Positions 36,973 through 49,329 of a stretch of 64,000 nt of DNA are shown piece by piece. The notes below the pieces were generated by a model. It had not been told where the DNA came from. It saw only the letters and a list, made by a program, of their open reading frames with translations, and made no database searches. Positions within the stretch are counted from its first letter, which is position 1; each line of letters opens with the position of its first letter. The DNA is taken from NCBI GenBank assembly GCA_029204225.1, contig CM055098.1:22449367-22513366 (forward strand). The letters are read 5' to 3'. The stretch is from Diphasiastrum complanatum. Lineage: Eukaryota > Streptophyta > Lycopodiopsida > Lycopodiales > Lycopodiaceae. The position numbers and the translations under genes were made by a program.

Positions 36973-37011
36973 CCTTAAAGGGTCTTTTTGATATTGAGAA
37001 CTCCTCTAATG
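36973..37011 (-). repeat. Right terminal inverted repeat
   Basis: Reads CCTTAAAGGGTCTTTTTGAT then ATTGAGAACTCCTCTAATG, the inverse of the left end. A similar sequence, GGCCCTTTTTGAGGCC, forms the right end of the short copy at 60,070-60,096. Confidence 0.8.
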
Positions 37012-38308
<1,297 letters not shown>

Positions 38309-38592
38309 TTTCAAGGAATGCGACACAATTTTCAAACCTAGAGCCATTTTTCTCCTGAATTTACCCATTTTATTCACCCTAACTTGTCAATTTTAGGTGG
38401 TAAAAAGTCTCAAAATATGAATTTTTTCTCAACTAGCTTGGATTTGTCTTAATGAGCCAATAGAAATGTGCCACTCAACCTTTTTGAGACACAACTATAT
38501 AAGGGTCATTTCCTTTGCATTTAATGTCCTCCAATTTCATCTGAGTAATCAAAGAATTGAGTTCCCTTCTCTTTGTGTCTATGTGGTGTGTG

Positions 38593-38595
<3 letters not shown>

Positions 38596-38664
<69 letters not shown>

Positions 38665-38910
38665 CATCTACTTCATAGCCATATGGTATGTCTCATCGCA
38701 CATGTGACTTAGCATATGAGCATCTACTTCTTGTCTTGTTGCAAATATAGTTTCCCATATAATGGCTACTCCTTGTAGGCATGACCCCCTTTACAATTAG
38801 TATATATGTAGCTTATGTGGCTCAAAAACAATCTCTTAAGGGAGCATAGTCTATTTGGCAAAATGCCTCCTAGCCATGCTAAGGTGACTTGCAAGTGAGA
38901 AGAAGTATAT
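38596..38910 (+). repeat. Dispersed repeat headed by (GA)n, copy 1
   Basis: A (GA)n tract (38,596-38,661) is followed by about 250 bp that match 57,770-57,955 in the same orientation, including CTTCATAGCCATA, CTTGTAGGCAT, CCCTTTACAATTAGTA, AAAAACAATCTCTTAA and AGTGAGAAGAAGTATA. The shared unit includes the microsatellite, so both were probably copied together. Element type unknown. Confidence 0.8.
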
Positions 38911-41039
38911 CTTGAAAGAGATAACACTTGAATGTACAACATGGAGGCCAACAAGCAACAGGTGCTTCCAAGGGCCCATTCTCATTGAAGTATCTCATAG
39001 ATAGGCCCATAGTTGTCAAACCCAACATTTTGACTTGGCATCAGTTACCATTGACTTGTGGGGATGTAAGGCCCTACAATGTCTCTCGAGTCATTGGGAT
39101 GATATGCTCGAGTACTCAATATGTGATTCCCTTCATGTCCCCTCCCTGTAAGGATCTCAATCTTTGCCCGATCCTCATTCAATGTAGAATTGGCCTACAT
39201 TTTGAAGTTTTTTTAACCCTTCATTGCCAATATTCCTTTCAATGAAATGCAATTCAATTTAGACCTTTCAAGTGGAAAGTTGATTGCTTGAAAAAAAAAT
39301 TAGAGCACCCTTCAACCTTTTAACATGACATACTTGCATTTCAAAACATAACACCTGAAATAAAATGGACCAATCGTATGTAAAGATCCAAATGGGCCAT
39401 TCATAATGTGGCACTTCATTTAACACTTACCACCTATATGTGAAAAGGGTGGTCCATTACCCATCAACTCACTTGACAAGATTCAAGAAATGGATGACAA
39501 GTGAAAGGGTTAGGTAAAGGGACTTGTTGGTAGTCTGAGACCAACCTTATTATAAGGCACCAAGAAACTAGAGTTCCTCCAACAGGGTGCTAGTAACTTA
39601 AAATTTCGTAATTGATTTGGAGAATCAACTTCTAATTTAAAAGTTACAAAATGTCAACCTATACTGATCCTTGGATGATTGGCATGCAACAAGCATTGAT
39701 ACAGATAATCATGCAATTCCACAAATTGTGGTCTATCCACATGCCCCAAATCAACTTTAATATTTCTAAAAATATGTGCACCATAGAAAAAGCATACACT
39801 CCACCAAAAGGTCTCTCATGCCCTATTAAAAAAATCCTAAAAGAATTTTTAGGAAGGAAAGGACCGTCTAAGCAGCAGCCGCCAGTATAAAGATAGCTGA
39901 GGCTTCACAAAGTGAAAGAGAGAGAACGCTTTACCACAGACAGAACTGGTGGAATGGCGGACCTCCTTAGCCCTCCATTTGCTCTTCAAAAGCTCACAAT
40001 CAAACATGCTTCAACCACGCGACTAGCTATAGCCAAGGGATTTACAGCCAACCATTGCTGATTTTCAGATCAGATGGCGCGTTTCATCAGCTTGAATAGG
40101 AGACAATCCTATCTTTGAACCCACTAATGCCTTTCTACGTCCCTAGACTACCCAAAGATTAACTTAGTGAGGATTTCTCAGTAGGGCAAAAATCATCAGA
40201 ATCAGAGAATCATTGAAGAATCTATGAAAACGGGACTCCTTAGCCCGGATTAGCACTCCACTTGATTCATAGATGGATGCACCTAGTCGTTGGTGAACAA
40301 CAGCAAAGGTTCAACCATCTACCTGATGTGTTACTGCAGGTTTACACATCTCAATTCCTACAAAAGGCAACGAGCCACACTCCAAGAAAGATTTTGCATG
40401 GGTGTTTCATACTACATGTCTTAAACTATTTCAAACAATATACCATCAATAAGACTGTTTCCTAAGGAACCGTTTAATCCACACATATGTAGTTTTACAA
40501 CCAATTACTACTTGCTTTCTGCAGCAAATTAGCAAATCTAAATGACATCAAATCCAATATCTTTCCATCAACATGCATGCTAACAAAAGGATCATAAGAG
40601 TTTCAAATATTCACATGCAACTGCTAGAATCCAATAAATCATTACTTTCAGTTCATTCTCAATCAATCAATCCGCCAATGAAAAAAAACTTACATAACCA
40701 GATCCAGGACAATTGGAACTCCTACATATTATTCAGCCAAGCAAAATTGCTATAAAGCAAGTAGTCAAGATCCAACAAAGTAGGTCATTCAATAGCAATT
40801 GGAATATTCCTTGAGAAATAAAGAATTAATATGCAAATTCTCAGCATCTTAAACAAAATCACGTAGGTAGAAATGCACTCTATCGAATTTGAAAAATATG
40901 CTTCAAATCGGAACTTGTGAATCTAATTCCCTTGAAAAAATAGCACTCCAATCGAGACATAAATCCAAGTGCTTCTTACTTCCAATTTGGTGTAGAGCTT
41001 GTCTCCATCCCATCAAAGACCGCATCTTCATCATGTAAA
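38911..41039. other. No gene recognised
   Basis: Only short frames. A 36-codon frame starting at ATG 39,955 resembles a signal-like N-terminus but has no continuation or supported splice site. No domain motifs are found on either strand. Confidence 0.4.
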
Positions 41040-41489
41040 CACCACTAGGTAAAACCCATAAGATCAGGATAGTAAAACACAAGATGAGACACATAGAAGC
41101 GAACCTCCCAACCAAACCTAGATCACAATCCTGGATCTAGCCCCCAAGCCATGCCATGTGATAGCAAGAGGAGAAGAGAGCAACTGGTAACCTAAATCTT
41201 ATCGACGGGAGAATCCCTACCCCAATATATAAAGAGTAGATTCATGTGCATGAACCCCTTCAATCGCCATGCAGGTCAACTATAAATAGGTCAGCTGCCT
41301 ATATTCGTCACTCGTACATGCACTATTCCATATGTCTCAATTACAGTGTTTGGGTCCTCTCAAGGCCATTAGTCAAAAATAGGCCTTGACATGGAATCAA
41401 AGCCCGGCGTGACCAATAATATCGAATACCAGAGGGTCGGTCTACCATATTAGGACTATTCCATGTCCTTAGCTAAATATGGCCGTAAC
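41040..41489 (-). repeat. LTR-like dispersed repeat, copy 1
   Basis: This 450-bp stretch is the reverse complement of 52,829-53,310 with many substitutions. Its minus-strand start TGTTACGGCCATATTT corresponds to TGTTATGCCATATTCT there; shared internal marks include GACATGGA.TAGTCC, CTATTTATAG, and CATGGCTTGGGGGC. A TG start and the similarity of the end region to the Gypsy LTR at 50.7 kb suggest LTRs. No partner LTR or internal region could be tied to this copy. Confidence 0.6.
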
Positions 41490-42456
41490 AATTTTCATCT
41501 TAATGTGTAATATTGGTATAAGAAATAGTGAAGCATTCAATATGGACACTATAATTCTATATCAATTATGAAATCTTTCCATTTTAATATATTTGTAGAT
41601 GCTTAGAGGAAACATACATTCTTAAGATATATCAAAGTTATTTTGAAAGTAGAAACTATAGCTGAAGCAATGTGTAAAAATAGCAACTAGTACTTATCTA
41701 TTTTGGTGATTGTAGACCTAATTGAGTCCAAAATTGCTTTTCACATGAGTGATACTAGATTAAATTACCAAGTTCATTTGGTCACTTGTACATACAAATA
41801 GTTCAATTTTAGAGTTGAAAGACAATCTTAGACAATAAAGCTAGTTTTAGCTAAGTGGTGGTTAAGTTAGGCCAATTGAATCTAGAGAGAGGGGAGAGAG
41901 TCATCAGTCTCCATTGTAAATAGCAAGCGGGATGTGGAGAAAGTAAATTAACCATTGTCCATTTTCGTTTGTGGAACACAAACTTAGATTTCTTACAACA
42001 AAGCTTTCATCAGTTCATCTTTTGAACATATCCAAATATGCCAAGACAAGGACAATACAAACCAAGGCAATGAAGACCAGAAATACAACCGATATATAAT
42101 ACAAGACATCAACAAGGGCAAGCGTTGATTGTAGTGATCACTAGAGTTCAAGTGATTGAAGGTCTTCCCAATGGAGAGAGTGCATTTTCTGCAGGAGACA
42201 ATGAATCTTGCTATCGAAAATTCATATTATCCAGTTGCAATTACATTGTGTTTTGCACCATGGAAATGGAGATCTTAGTCATAGAAAAAGTGGTTCATAT
42301 ATTTTCAAAAATGATGTATACAAAAAATTGTATTACATAATACAAAATTCCATAGTTCATATTCTATGGATCTTCAATTTCGATGGATGTTCCAATGTCT
42401 TTGCTCTTTCTGCCTTACTCTTACCTGCACAAGAAAAATTGTTTTAGTTATATATT
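41490..42456. other. Mostly featureless; possible exon of an interrupted minus-strand gene
   Basis: At 42,420-42,350 (minus) GCAGGTAAGAGTAAGG leads into a coding-like GKSKAERAKTLEHPSKLK stretch. With 48,749-48,520 on the other side of Copia-E it may have formed one gene. Nothing else was recognised. Confidence 0.3.
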
Positions 42457-42461
42457 TTATG
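42457..42461. other. Target site duplication of Copia-E, left copy
   Basis: TTATG, identical to 48,436-48,440 on the far side of the element. Confidence 0.9.
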
Positions 42462-43150
42462 TGTGAAAAGTACAGTACTAAAGACATAAATGGATCTTTG
42501 AATGATCCACAAGGTGATTGTATGCTTGTTAAACAATCTATCAGAAACTAGTCATCAGAAAACAAGATCTAGTTTAGCAGCTTGATAGGAAACAAGTAGA
42601 GACAATCAAAGCATTGATCAAATAGTATAATCCAACTCCACACGTGTAGAAATAAGGCTGTAGTACGGCCTGTAGACAGTGTTTACAAAGTGCCAAAGCT
42701 GGGTTTCATTGGAAATCAAGAGTAATCACCATACAATGAGAGGAAACTCGAGTTTCTCCTTGAGGCTCCAAAAAGTTTCTATCTTCTTACTATGGAGAAT
42801 GGGAATACATAGTAAAACACACTTCCTTTGCAAAGTTAGGTGAAAATCCAGCATGTAATAAGGAAGTAGACTCCACTTTCTTGCCCTAATGTGAAAACCC
42901 TAGCCTAGATCCAAGAGTCATGCTTGGTAGGTGCATGGTAGGTACAAATCTCATCATAAATCATGGTCTAGATCTTACAAAGTAGGAATCACTACCAAAT
43001 AGACACAACCACTCCTCTTGACTCGTGGTAACCTACTTTAGGTGTGTATTACAAGTGGCACTTTGGCCATTCAAGTAACCAACAAACAATATTGACAAAA
43101 TGTACAATATTCTACATGGCTAGATTTGCCAATGTAGGCAATTTTTCACA
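42462..43150 (-). repeat. Copia-E 3' LTR
   Basis: Plus strand starts TGTGAAAAGTAC and ends GCAATTTTTCACA, giving an 8-bp terminal inverted pair (TGTGAAAA/TTTTCACA). Nearly identical to 47,746-48,435. Confidence 0.95.
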
Positions 43151-45052
43151 CTCCTCCTCAAATCTAGCCTTGGAGATCACAATGCTTTTATCAATAACTC
43201 CAATTGAAGATCTAAGCTTGACAAATGAATCTTTAGGTAAAGGTTTAGTAAACAAATCAGCCAAGCAACTTGATGATGACACGTGTTGGAGCTTGATCTC
43301 TTTAGCTTGCACTTTTTTCCTCACGAAATGATGAGCAATTTCTATGTGTGTGCTCCTTGCATGGAATGTAGGATTAGTTGCAAGTGATTGGGTTGATTGG
43401 TTGTCACAATAGATGATAGGGATCTCCTCCTCCATGACATGAAGCTCCACCAATAGCCTTTTGAGCCACAGGACCTCCTTGCATGTTGATGTCAAGGCTT
43501 TGTATTCGGATTCTGTGGAAGATAGGGAGATGGTATCTTGCTTTTTGGAAAGCCATGATACTACTCCATCACATAGAAAGGTGGCAAATGCACTTGTTGA
43601 TCTTCTATCCACTTTGTCACCTGTAAAATCCAAGTCACTCTAGGCTCTTAAGCCAAGATTAGTTCCTCTATACAAAATACCAAAATTCTTAGTGAATGAA
43701 ATGTATCTAAGAACTCTTTTGGTCATCTTCCAATGTGAAACTAGAGGACTTTGCATGAATTGGCTTAACTTTCCAACACTATAACTAAGATCAGGTCTAG
43801 TTATAGTTAAATAGATCAAGGAGCCAATAATCCTTTTATATAATGTGATGTCCTCAAAGGATGCTTCATCACAACCAATAGATGCTTTTACATGTTGCTC
43901 CATTGGTGTCTCAATGCCTTTACAATTCTTCATTCCAAATCTATCTAGGATGGATGTAGCATATTTGAATTGACAAATGAAGCTAAAATCACATCCTCTA
44001 ATAACCTCTATTCCAAGAATGAAGCTCAATAGGCCGAGATCTACCATCTTAAACTCTTTTGCTAAAGCAATTTTTACATCTCTATATCCATCTAGATCAT
44101 TACCACTCAAGAGAATGTCATCTACATACAAAACAAGTGTAATGATCATGCCATAATGAAAACTTATATACAATGATGGATCATAGGCACTCATTACAAA
44201 ACTGATGGAAATGAGAAAAGAGTTTAGCCTAGAGTACCATGCTCTAGGTGCTTGCTTGAGCCCATAAAGGCTCTTCTTCAAAAAACACACCTTTACTTCA
44301 TGCTTTTCCTTGATGAAGCCCTCGGGTTGCCTCATGTAGATCTCTTCCTCCAAATAACCATTGAGGAATGCATTTGTGAAGTCAAGTTGGAATAGCTCCC
44401 AATTGAAGGTTGTAGCAAGACTAATGATCAACCTGATAGTAACAAGCTTAGCCACAGGAGCAAAAGTCTCATCATAATCAATGCCTTTGATTTGTAAAAA
44501 ACCTTTGACAACAAGCCTAGCTTTATGCTTGCTTATTGATCCATCTTGATTATACTTCAATCTAAACACCCACTTGCAATCAAGAGGTTTCTTCCCTTGA
44601 GGAAGATCCACAAGATCCCAAGTATGATTCTCAATAAGAGCATCATACTCTACTTTCATAGCATCCATCCAACTTTTAGACTTACAAGCATCTTCATAGC
44701 ATGTTGGCTCATCTAACATTGAAGTAAGAAAGGTGTAAGATGTGAAAGATGATGAGCCTTCCCTTTGATCACCTTGACCATCATAGGTGAGCCTCAATGG
44801 CTCGGATCTTGCCCTTGTAGATCTTCTTGGAGTTCTTGGAGTTCTTGCATCTTGAGGTGGATCCTCAAGTTCTTCTTCACTTGGAAGCTCCTCCTCCATC
44901 CTAGCATGGTCCTTGGCATCAAGATGATTAGTAGCATTATCATCCAAATCACAAGCATGTCCTTCATAAAAAATAACATCCCTACTCACTATCACCTTAC
45001 TAGTGATGGGATTGAAGACTCTATAGCCTTTGCTATTCTCACCATATCCCAC
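43112..45052 (-). pseudogene. Copia-E linker, reverse transcriptase and RNase H
   Basis: A single frame of 470 residues (45,052-43,640) contains the end of integrase (GYGENSKGYRVFNP), an acidic/proline linker, SWMDAMKVEYDALIENHTW, CKWVFRLKYNQDG, KARLVVKGFLQ, QLDFTNAFLNGYLEEE, SLYGLKQAPRAWY, the active site LYVDDILLSGND, and TRPDLSYSVGKLSQFM. One TAG at about 43,640 interrupts it. RNase H then follows in the same frame: DDRRSTSAFATF, SLSSTESEYKAL, IYCDNQSTQSLATNP and DLFTKPLPKDSF. All catalytic boxes are present. These enzymes make the DNA copy of the element. Confidence 0.96.
43151..43163 (-). other. Copia-E polypurine tract
   Basis: On the minus strand ATTTGAGGAGGAG directly precedes the LTR. 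Confidence 0.85.
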
Positions 45053-45884
45053 AAAGATGCCTTTGATGGATGTTGCATCATCCTTCTCTTATCCAAGTAT
45101 TGGTGTACATAGCAAGTGGATCCAAAAACTTTGAGATCCTTGAGATTGGGCTTCTCTCCAAATAGAGCTTCAAATGGTGTGATTCCTCCAATGGCTTGGT
45201 TTGGCAATCTATTGCATAAATAGTTAGCACAAGTTATTGCTTCACCCCAAAATGGTTTGGATAGAGAAGCATCTAGCCTTAAGGCCTTAGCACACTCACA
45301 AAGAGATCTATTTCTTCTCCACTCACTCCATTTTGTTGAGGGGTGTATGGACATGACAACTCCCTCTTTATGCCATTAGAACTACAAAACTCAATCAACT
45401 TATTGGAGATATATTCACCTCCATTATCACTCCTTAATACCTTAATCTTGGTACTAAGTTGATTTTCTACCAAAGTCTTGAACTTTACAAAAGAATCAAA
45501 CACCATTGATTTGCTAGACAAGAGGTACATCCAACAAAATCTAGAATAGTCATCGATGAAGATTACATAGTACTTGGCACCACCATTAGACTCATGTGAA
45601 AAACTATGAACATCTGAATGGATGAGCTCAAGAGGAGAGTTTGATCTTGATGTAGATCTTGAGAAGGGTAGTTTGTGAGCCTTTGAGATACTGCATGCTT
45701 CACATCTCTTCCCACACTTTGACAAATGCTTGGGGAGTCCAACTGCAAGCTCCTTTGCAACCATAGATTCCATGGCTTTGTAGTTGGGGTGGCCCAACCT
45801 TTTGTGCCATAGTTCCACCTTTGATAGCTCCACCTTTGCCAAGTTAACACTCTCCACTGCAATATTAGCATCAAGCTTAAACAA
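44992..45884 (-). pseudogene. Copia-E integrase
   Basis: Starts with the pre-integrase zinc region (ELWHKRLGHPNYKAMESM, CEACSISKAHKLPF). The catalytic core then follows: LIHSDVHSFS, FIDDYSRFCWMYLL, LRSDNGGEYISNK and YTPQQNGV, with a frameshift right after it near 45,330. The second piece (45,354-44,992) has LDASLSKPFWGEAITCANYL and FEALFGEKPNLKDLKVFG. A second frameshift near 45,060 returns to the RT frame. Integrase inserts the DNA copy into the genome. Confidence 0.95.
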
Positions 45885-45977
45885 TCTACCTTGCTTAAAG
45901 CCTTTGGCTATACATTCATCATTTCTAAGGATGGAACAAACTCCATGCTTAAATTATACATCTAGGCCATTATCCAT

Positions 45978-46799
45978 TCACTGGCCAACACTAAGCAAAT
46001 TCCTGGTTAACTTAGGAACATAAAGAACATTATCAAGATTCATCCTTTTGGATGATCCCACATACAAGGGAATTGTTCCTATTCCACTTATCTTACATTC
46101 TTGACTACTTGCAGTATAGATTGATCTATGTAAGTCATTGTAAGAAAGTAAGGTGGAGAATATGTCCTTTTGATATGTCATGTGGGAACTTGCCCCACTA
46201 TCAATCCACCAAGAATCATTGGTGTTGGTCTTGGATGATGGTGGTTTGTTGGAAACCATCAAGGATGACTCATCCTCCTCCTCCTCCTCCTCCTGATGTG
46301 CAATGTTGCTTTGTTTGCTCTCTTGTGCCTTCTTCTTCTTGAGACATTTTAATGCAAAATGTCCTTTCTTTTCACAGAAAAAACATTTGTACTTGGACTT
46401 GTCTTTGATCTTGCCCTTTGAGCTTGAAGCCTCCTCCTCCTCCTTGGTCTCCTTGAAGTGCTTCTTCTTGCTTTTGAATGAGAAATTAGCTTTCTCATCA
46501 CCATCCCGCAGAGAAATAGCATTCACTCTTGCATTGGTATGCAACATCCTACACTCTTCAGCTACTAATACATTGTGTAGCTTTTCTATAGTAGGCAAAG
46601 TGTCTTGGATTGCAAAGCTTTGGACCAAATTTGTAAAGCCACTCCCTAGACCATTGAGGACAATCTGAACAAGCTCACTATCTTGAATCTTCTCTCCAAT
46701 GGAAGCTAACTCCCTATTGAGAGACTTGATTCTTAGCACATAATGTTGTGCACTCTCATCACTCCTCTTCATGCTTTGTAGAATCTGGTTCCTAAGCAT
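45978..46799 (-). pseudogene. Copia-E gag C-terminal part and protease
   Basis: A frame of 273 residues with NQILQSMKRSDESAQHYV, the knuckle CFFCEKKGHFALKC and a Glu-rich stretch. The intact protease site WWIDSGASSHMTYQKDIF and the pre-integrase lead-in NVLYVPKLTRNLLSVG follow. A TGA/TAG pair at about 45,978-45,960 interrupts the same frame before integrase. Gag packages the RNA and the protease cuts the polyprotein. Confidence 0.95.
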
Positions 46800-46847
46800 G
46801 AGAACCCTCGAAGTGTTACTAGACTCATAGATAGATTTTAAAGATTC

Positions 46848-47114
46848 TCAAGCCTCTTTAGCAGTCTTAAATGATGATACTTCCCTTAAAAGATCATTGC
46901 TTACATTCATCTTAATACAGTGAAGTGCAAGCCTAGACCTCTTCTTGTATCTCACTAATTCATGTGCACCTAGAGGTTCATCTTCATCATCTATTAGAAA
47001 CTCATAAAGATCCTGGAGCACCATTAGTGACTCCATCCTCATTTTGCAAATAGCATAATTGGTAGAATCTAACCTCTCACTAGCTTCTAGAAGGTAGGCT
47101 CCCACTGATCTCAT
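46848..47114 (-). pseudogene. Copia-E gag N-terminal part
   Basis: ATG at 47,114 starts MRSVGAYLLEASERLDSTNY, continuing AICKMRMESLMVLQDLYEF and ALHCIKMNVSNDLLREV. It is in the same frame as the 46,799 segment and is separated from it by a single TGA at 46,848, so one substitution could explain the break. The distance to the primer-binding site (about 0.6 kb) gives a normal leader. Confidence 0.92.
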
Positions 47115-47731
47115 CTTACTAGCAAGATTCTACACACAAGATATAGATTTGTTTGGACCTGAAACCACAAAGGTTTCTAACTTGCAGTGTTTCACTCAAA
47201 TGTTGACTTCTAATCCAACAGATGGATTTGTAATCACAGTTATATCACTCCCTCACAAAGCTGGAATGAAGATAAGATGACATGAAAACTACACTCAAGC
47301 AAATCTTGCCAATCTTGGCTATTCTTGGACAAAAACTGACTCTATCTCTCTCATTCACTTTGATGTACTTTCAAGACCTGGTTTCCACTTTACGAAGGTC
47401 TGAAATCAGCCTAGATCAATTAGTTTTCATGAAACAAACTCAAAACTAATCAATGGCGAGTGATCTTGGTAGCTTATTCTAGGATTTGCACCAAAAATTA
47501 CATCAAACTGACACCAGATGAATTTTCTATGATCCAATGAATATGGGTTATTAAATGCTGGTTCAGAGATGCCCACACATGTGAACAGTATGGATTTTGA
47601 TCCTGAAAAAGTTTGGGATCAAATTCCCTCACCAAAACTTGGATACCAGCTCGCCCTTCCAATACTAGCTTTTTGCACCAAAACCTGCTAAAACTAGATT
47701 AGATTCAGACACGGATCAATGGCCTTGAACT

Positions 47732-47745
47732 TGGCTCTGATACCA
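47732..47745 (-). other. Copia-E primer-binding site
   Basis: The plus strand reads TGGCTCTGATACCA, a perfect complement of the TGGTATCAGAGCCA type, directly abutting the LTR. Confidence 0.95.
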
Positions 47746-48435
47746 TGTGAAAAGTACAATACTAAGGACCATAAATGGATCTTTGAATGATCCACAAGGT
47801 GATTGTATGCTTGTTAAACAATCTATTAGAAACTAGTCATCAGAAAACAAGATCTAGTTAGTAGCTTGATAGGAAACAAGTAGAGACAATCAAAGCATTG
47901 ATCAAATAGTATAATCCAACTCCACACGTGTGGAAATAAGACTGTAGTACGGCCTGTAGACAGTGTTTACAAAGTGCCAAAGCTGGGTTTCATTGGAAAT
48001 CAAGAGTAATCACCATACAATGAGAGGAAACTAGAGTTTCTCCTTGAGGCTCCAAAAAGTTTCTATCTTCTTACTATGGAGAATGGGAATACATAGTAAA
48101 ACACACTTCCTTTGCAAAGTTAGGTGAAAATCCAGCATGTAATAAGGAATTAGACTCCACTTTCTTGCCCTAATGTGAAAATCCTGGCCTAGATCCAAGA
48201 GTCATGCTTGGTAGGTGCATGGTAGGTACAAATCTCATCATAAATCATGGTCTAGATCTTACAAAGTAGGAATCACTACCAAATAGACACAACCACTCCT
48301 CTTGACTCGTGGTAACCTACTTTAGGTGTGTATGTACAAGTGGCACTTTGGCCATTCAAGTAACCAACAAACAATATTGACAAAATGTACAATATTCTAC
48401 ATGGCTAGATTTGCCAATGTAGGCAATTTTTCATA
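47746..48435 (-). repeat. Copia-E 5' LTR
   Basis: 690 bp, near-identical to 42,462-43,150. One terminal base differs (the sense strand starts TA instead of TG), consistent with mutation after insertion. Confidence 0.95.
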
Positions 48436-48440
48436 TTATG
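48436..48440. other. Target site duplication of Copia-E, right copy
   Basis: TTATG, identical to 42,457-42,461. Confidence 0.9.
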
Positions 48441-48519
48441 AAACTGATTCACTTAGAAATAGAAAAAAAAAGAATATTTCTATATGGCATAACGTACCTT
48501 TACAACACTCAATCAAAAT

Positions 48520-48749
48520 TGATACTACTGAGGTAGATCGAATTACAACATGTCTAGTTCTGATCAAATGTGATTGAGACACCAATCTTCCTCAACCTCA
48601 ACCATTGCAAGAATGTTGTCATTTCTTTTCACTATTATTTGAAGTTGCTCTTGAGGGTTTATACCAAAATTTTGATCAAGTGCTTCCAAATTTTTGCATT
48701 TAGTCCATCTTCTATAATACAGTAACGAGTACAAGAATGGAATTAACAT
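48520..48749 (-). pseudogene. Coding-like exon of an unrecognised gene
   Basis: After a possible acceptor (GTATTATAG) the minus strand reads RWTKCKNLEALDQNFGINP followed by EQLQIIVKRNDNILAMVEVE, ending at a stop at 48,564. Beyond a frame change, TRHVVIRSTSVVSILIECC runs to a donor-like AAAGGTACG. Residue use looks like protein, but I recognise no family. Copia-E lies just downstream, in what would be the intron. Confidence 0.4.
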
Positions 48750-49329
48750 ATTTCTCTAAAAAAAAAAACAACTTTGTACAAAACTTATAATAAATTGACT
48801 TTTAACATAAATAACAAATATTATAGATCTCATCTAACATTCAAATGTCTATTAAAAACTTACAACAAACTACTATTCAAATTTTGAAACTACAAATTAA
48901 TTACACAAAATAATTTATCACAACAATATAAGAAACACTTTAAACAAATCCTAAAAATTTAGGATTCCTCCCATTATGACATGGCAAGGCCTTTGTGGTA
49001 CAATACCACATCGTTCTAGTTTAATATGTCATAACCAATTGAATCACATAAAGCAAACAGATCTATATAAAATGATTCTAACTAATTTGCAATCTTTTTG
49101 TCATAAGTAGTACAAATTCCAGATATGATAAGATTATTTTTAAAAGGAACATATATCGGATGCATCTACCAACATTTTTGAGGAGGGATTTCACATTGTT
49201 GGTGATTTCTTTTTGTCAACAATAAAGAAACTCAAAAATTTTAAAAGACTGTCATTTGAATGCCAAACTTAAAATTGCCCTTCCATTTGAGGCAACTCTA
49301 AAAAGTCAATACACTTTTAACACTACATC
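48750..49329. other. No gene recognised
   Basis: AT-rich, with short frames only. Confidence 0.4.

Larger units (their letters stand above)
31280..37011. mobile_element. DNA transposon with two convergent spliced genes
   Basis: The ends 31,280-31,319 and 36,973-37,011 are inverted repeats (CATTAGAGGAGTTCTCAATA inward from both sides, then TCAAAAAG). Inside are a plus-strand gene at about 31,600-33,746 and a minus-strand DDE-type gene at 36,500-33,880 that meet tail to tail. A 0.7-kb copy with related ends is at 59,392-60,096, and subterminal sequence is also shared (for example ATCTACGTAAC near 31,361 and 59,498). No target duplication could be fixed. The terminal and subterminal sharing with a second copy supports a real mobile family. 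The superfamily is not certain. Confidence 0.7.
42462..48435 (-). mobile_element. Copia-E, nearly intact Copia retrotransposon
   Basis: A 5,974-bp element with two 0.69-kb LTRs, primer-binding site, gag, protease, integrase, RT, RNase H, polypurine tract and a perfect 5-bp target duplication. The LTRs differ at only a few positions, so it is the youngest element here. Three in-frame stops and two frameshifts are all that separate it from an open gag-pol. It inserted into what may be an intron of an older decayed gene. Confidence 0.96.

Noticed and set aside
39955-40065. Possible first exon with a targeting-like N-terminus (MADLLSPPFALQ)
   Set aside because: 36 codons, no downstream exon or homologous motif found, and only a weak TATA-like sequence upstream.
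41275-41300. TATAAATAG as a promoter
   Set aside because: It sits within a near-palindrome (CTATTTATAG/CTATAAATAG) in a dispersed repeat, so neither strand nor transcript can be supported.
44765-45112. Plus-strand frame of 115 codons
   Set aside because: Antisense to the Copia-E linker; no domain.
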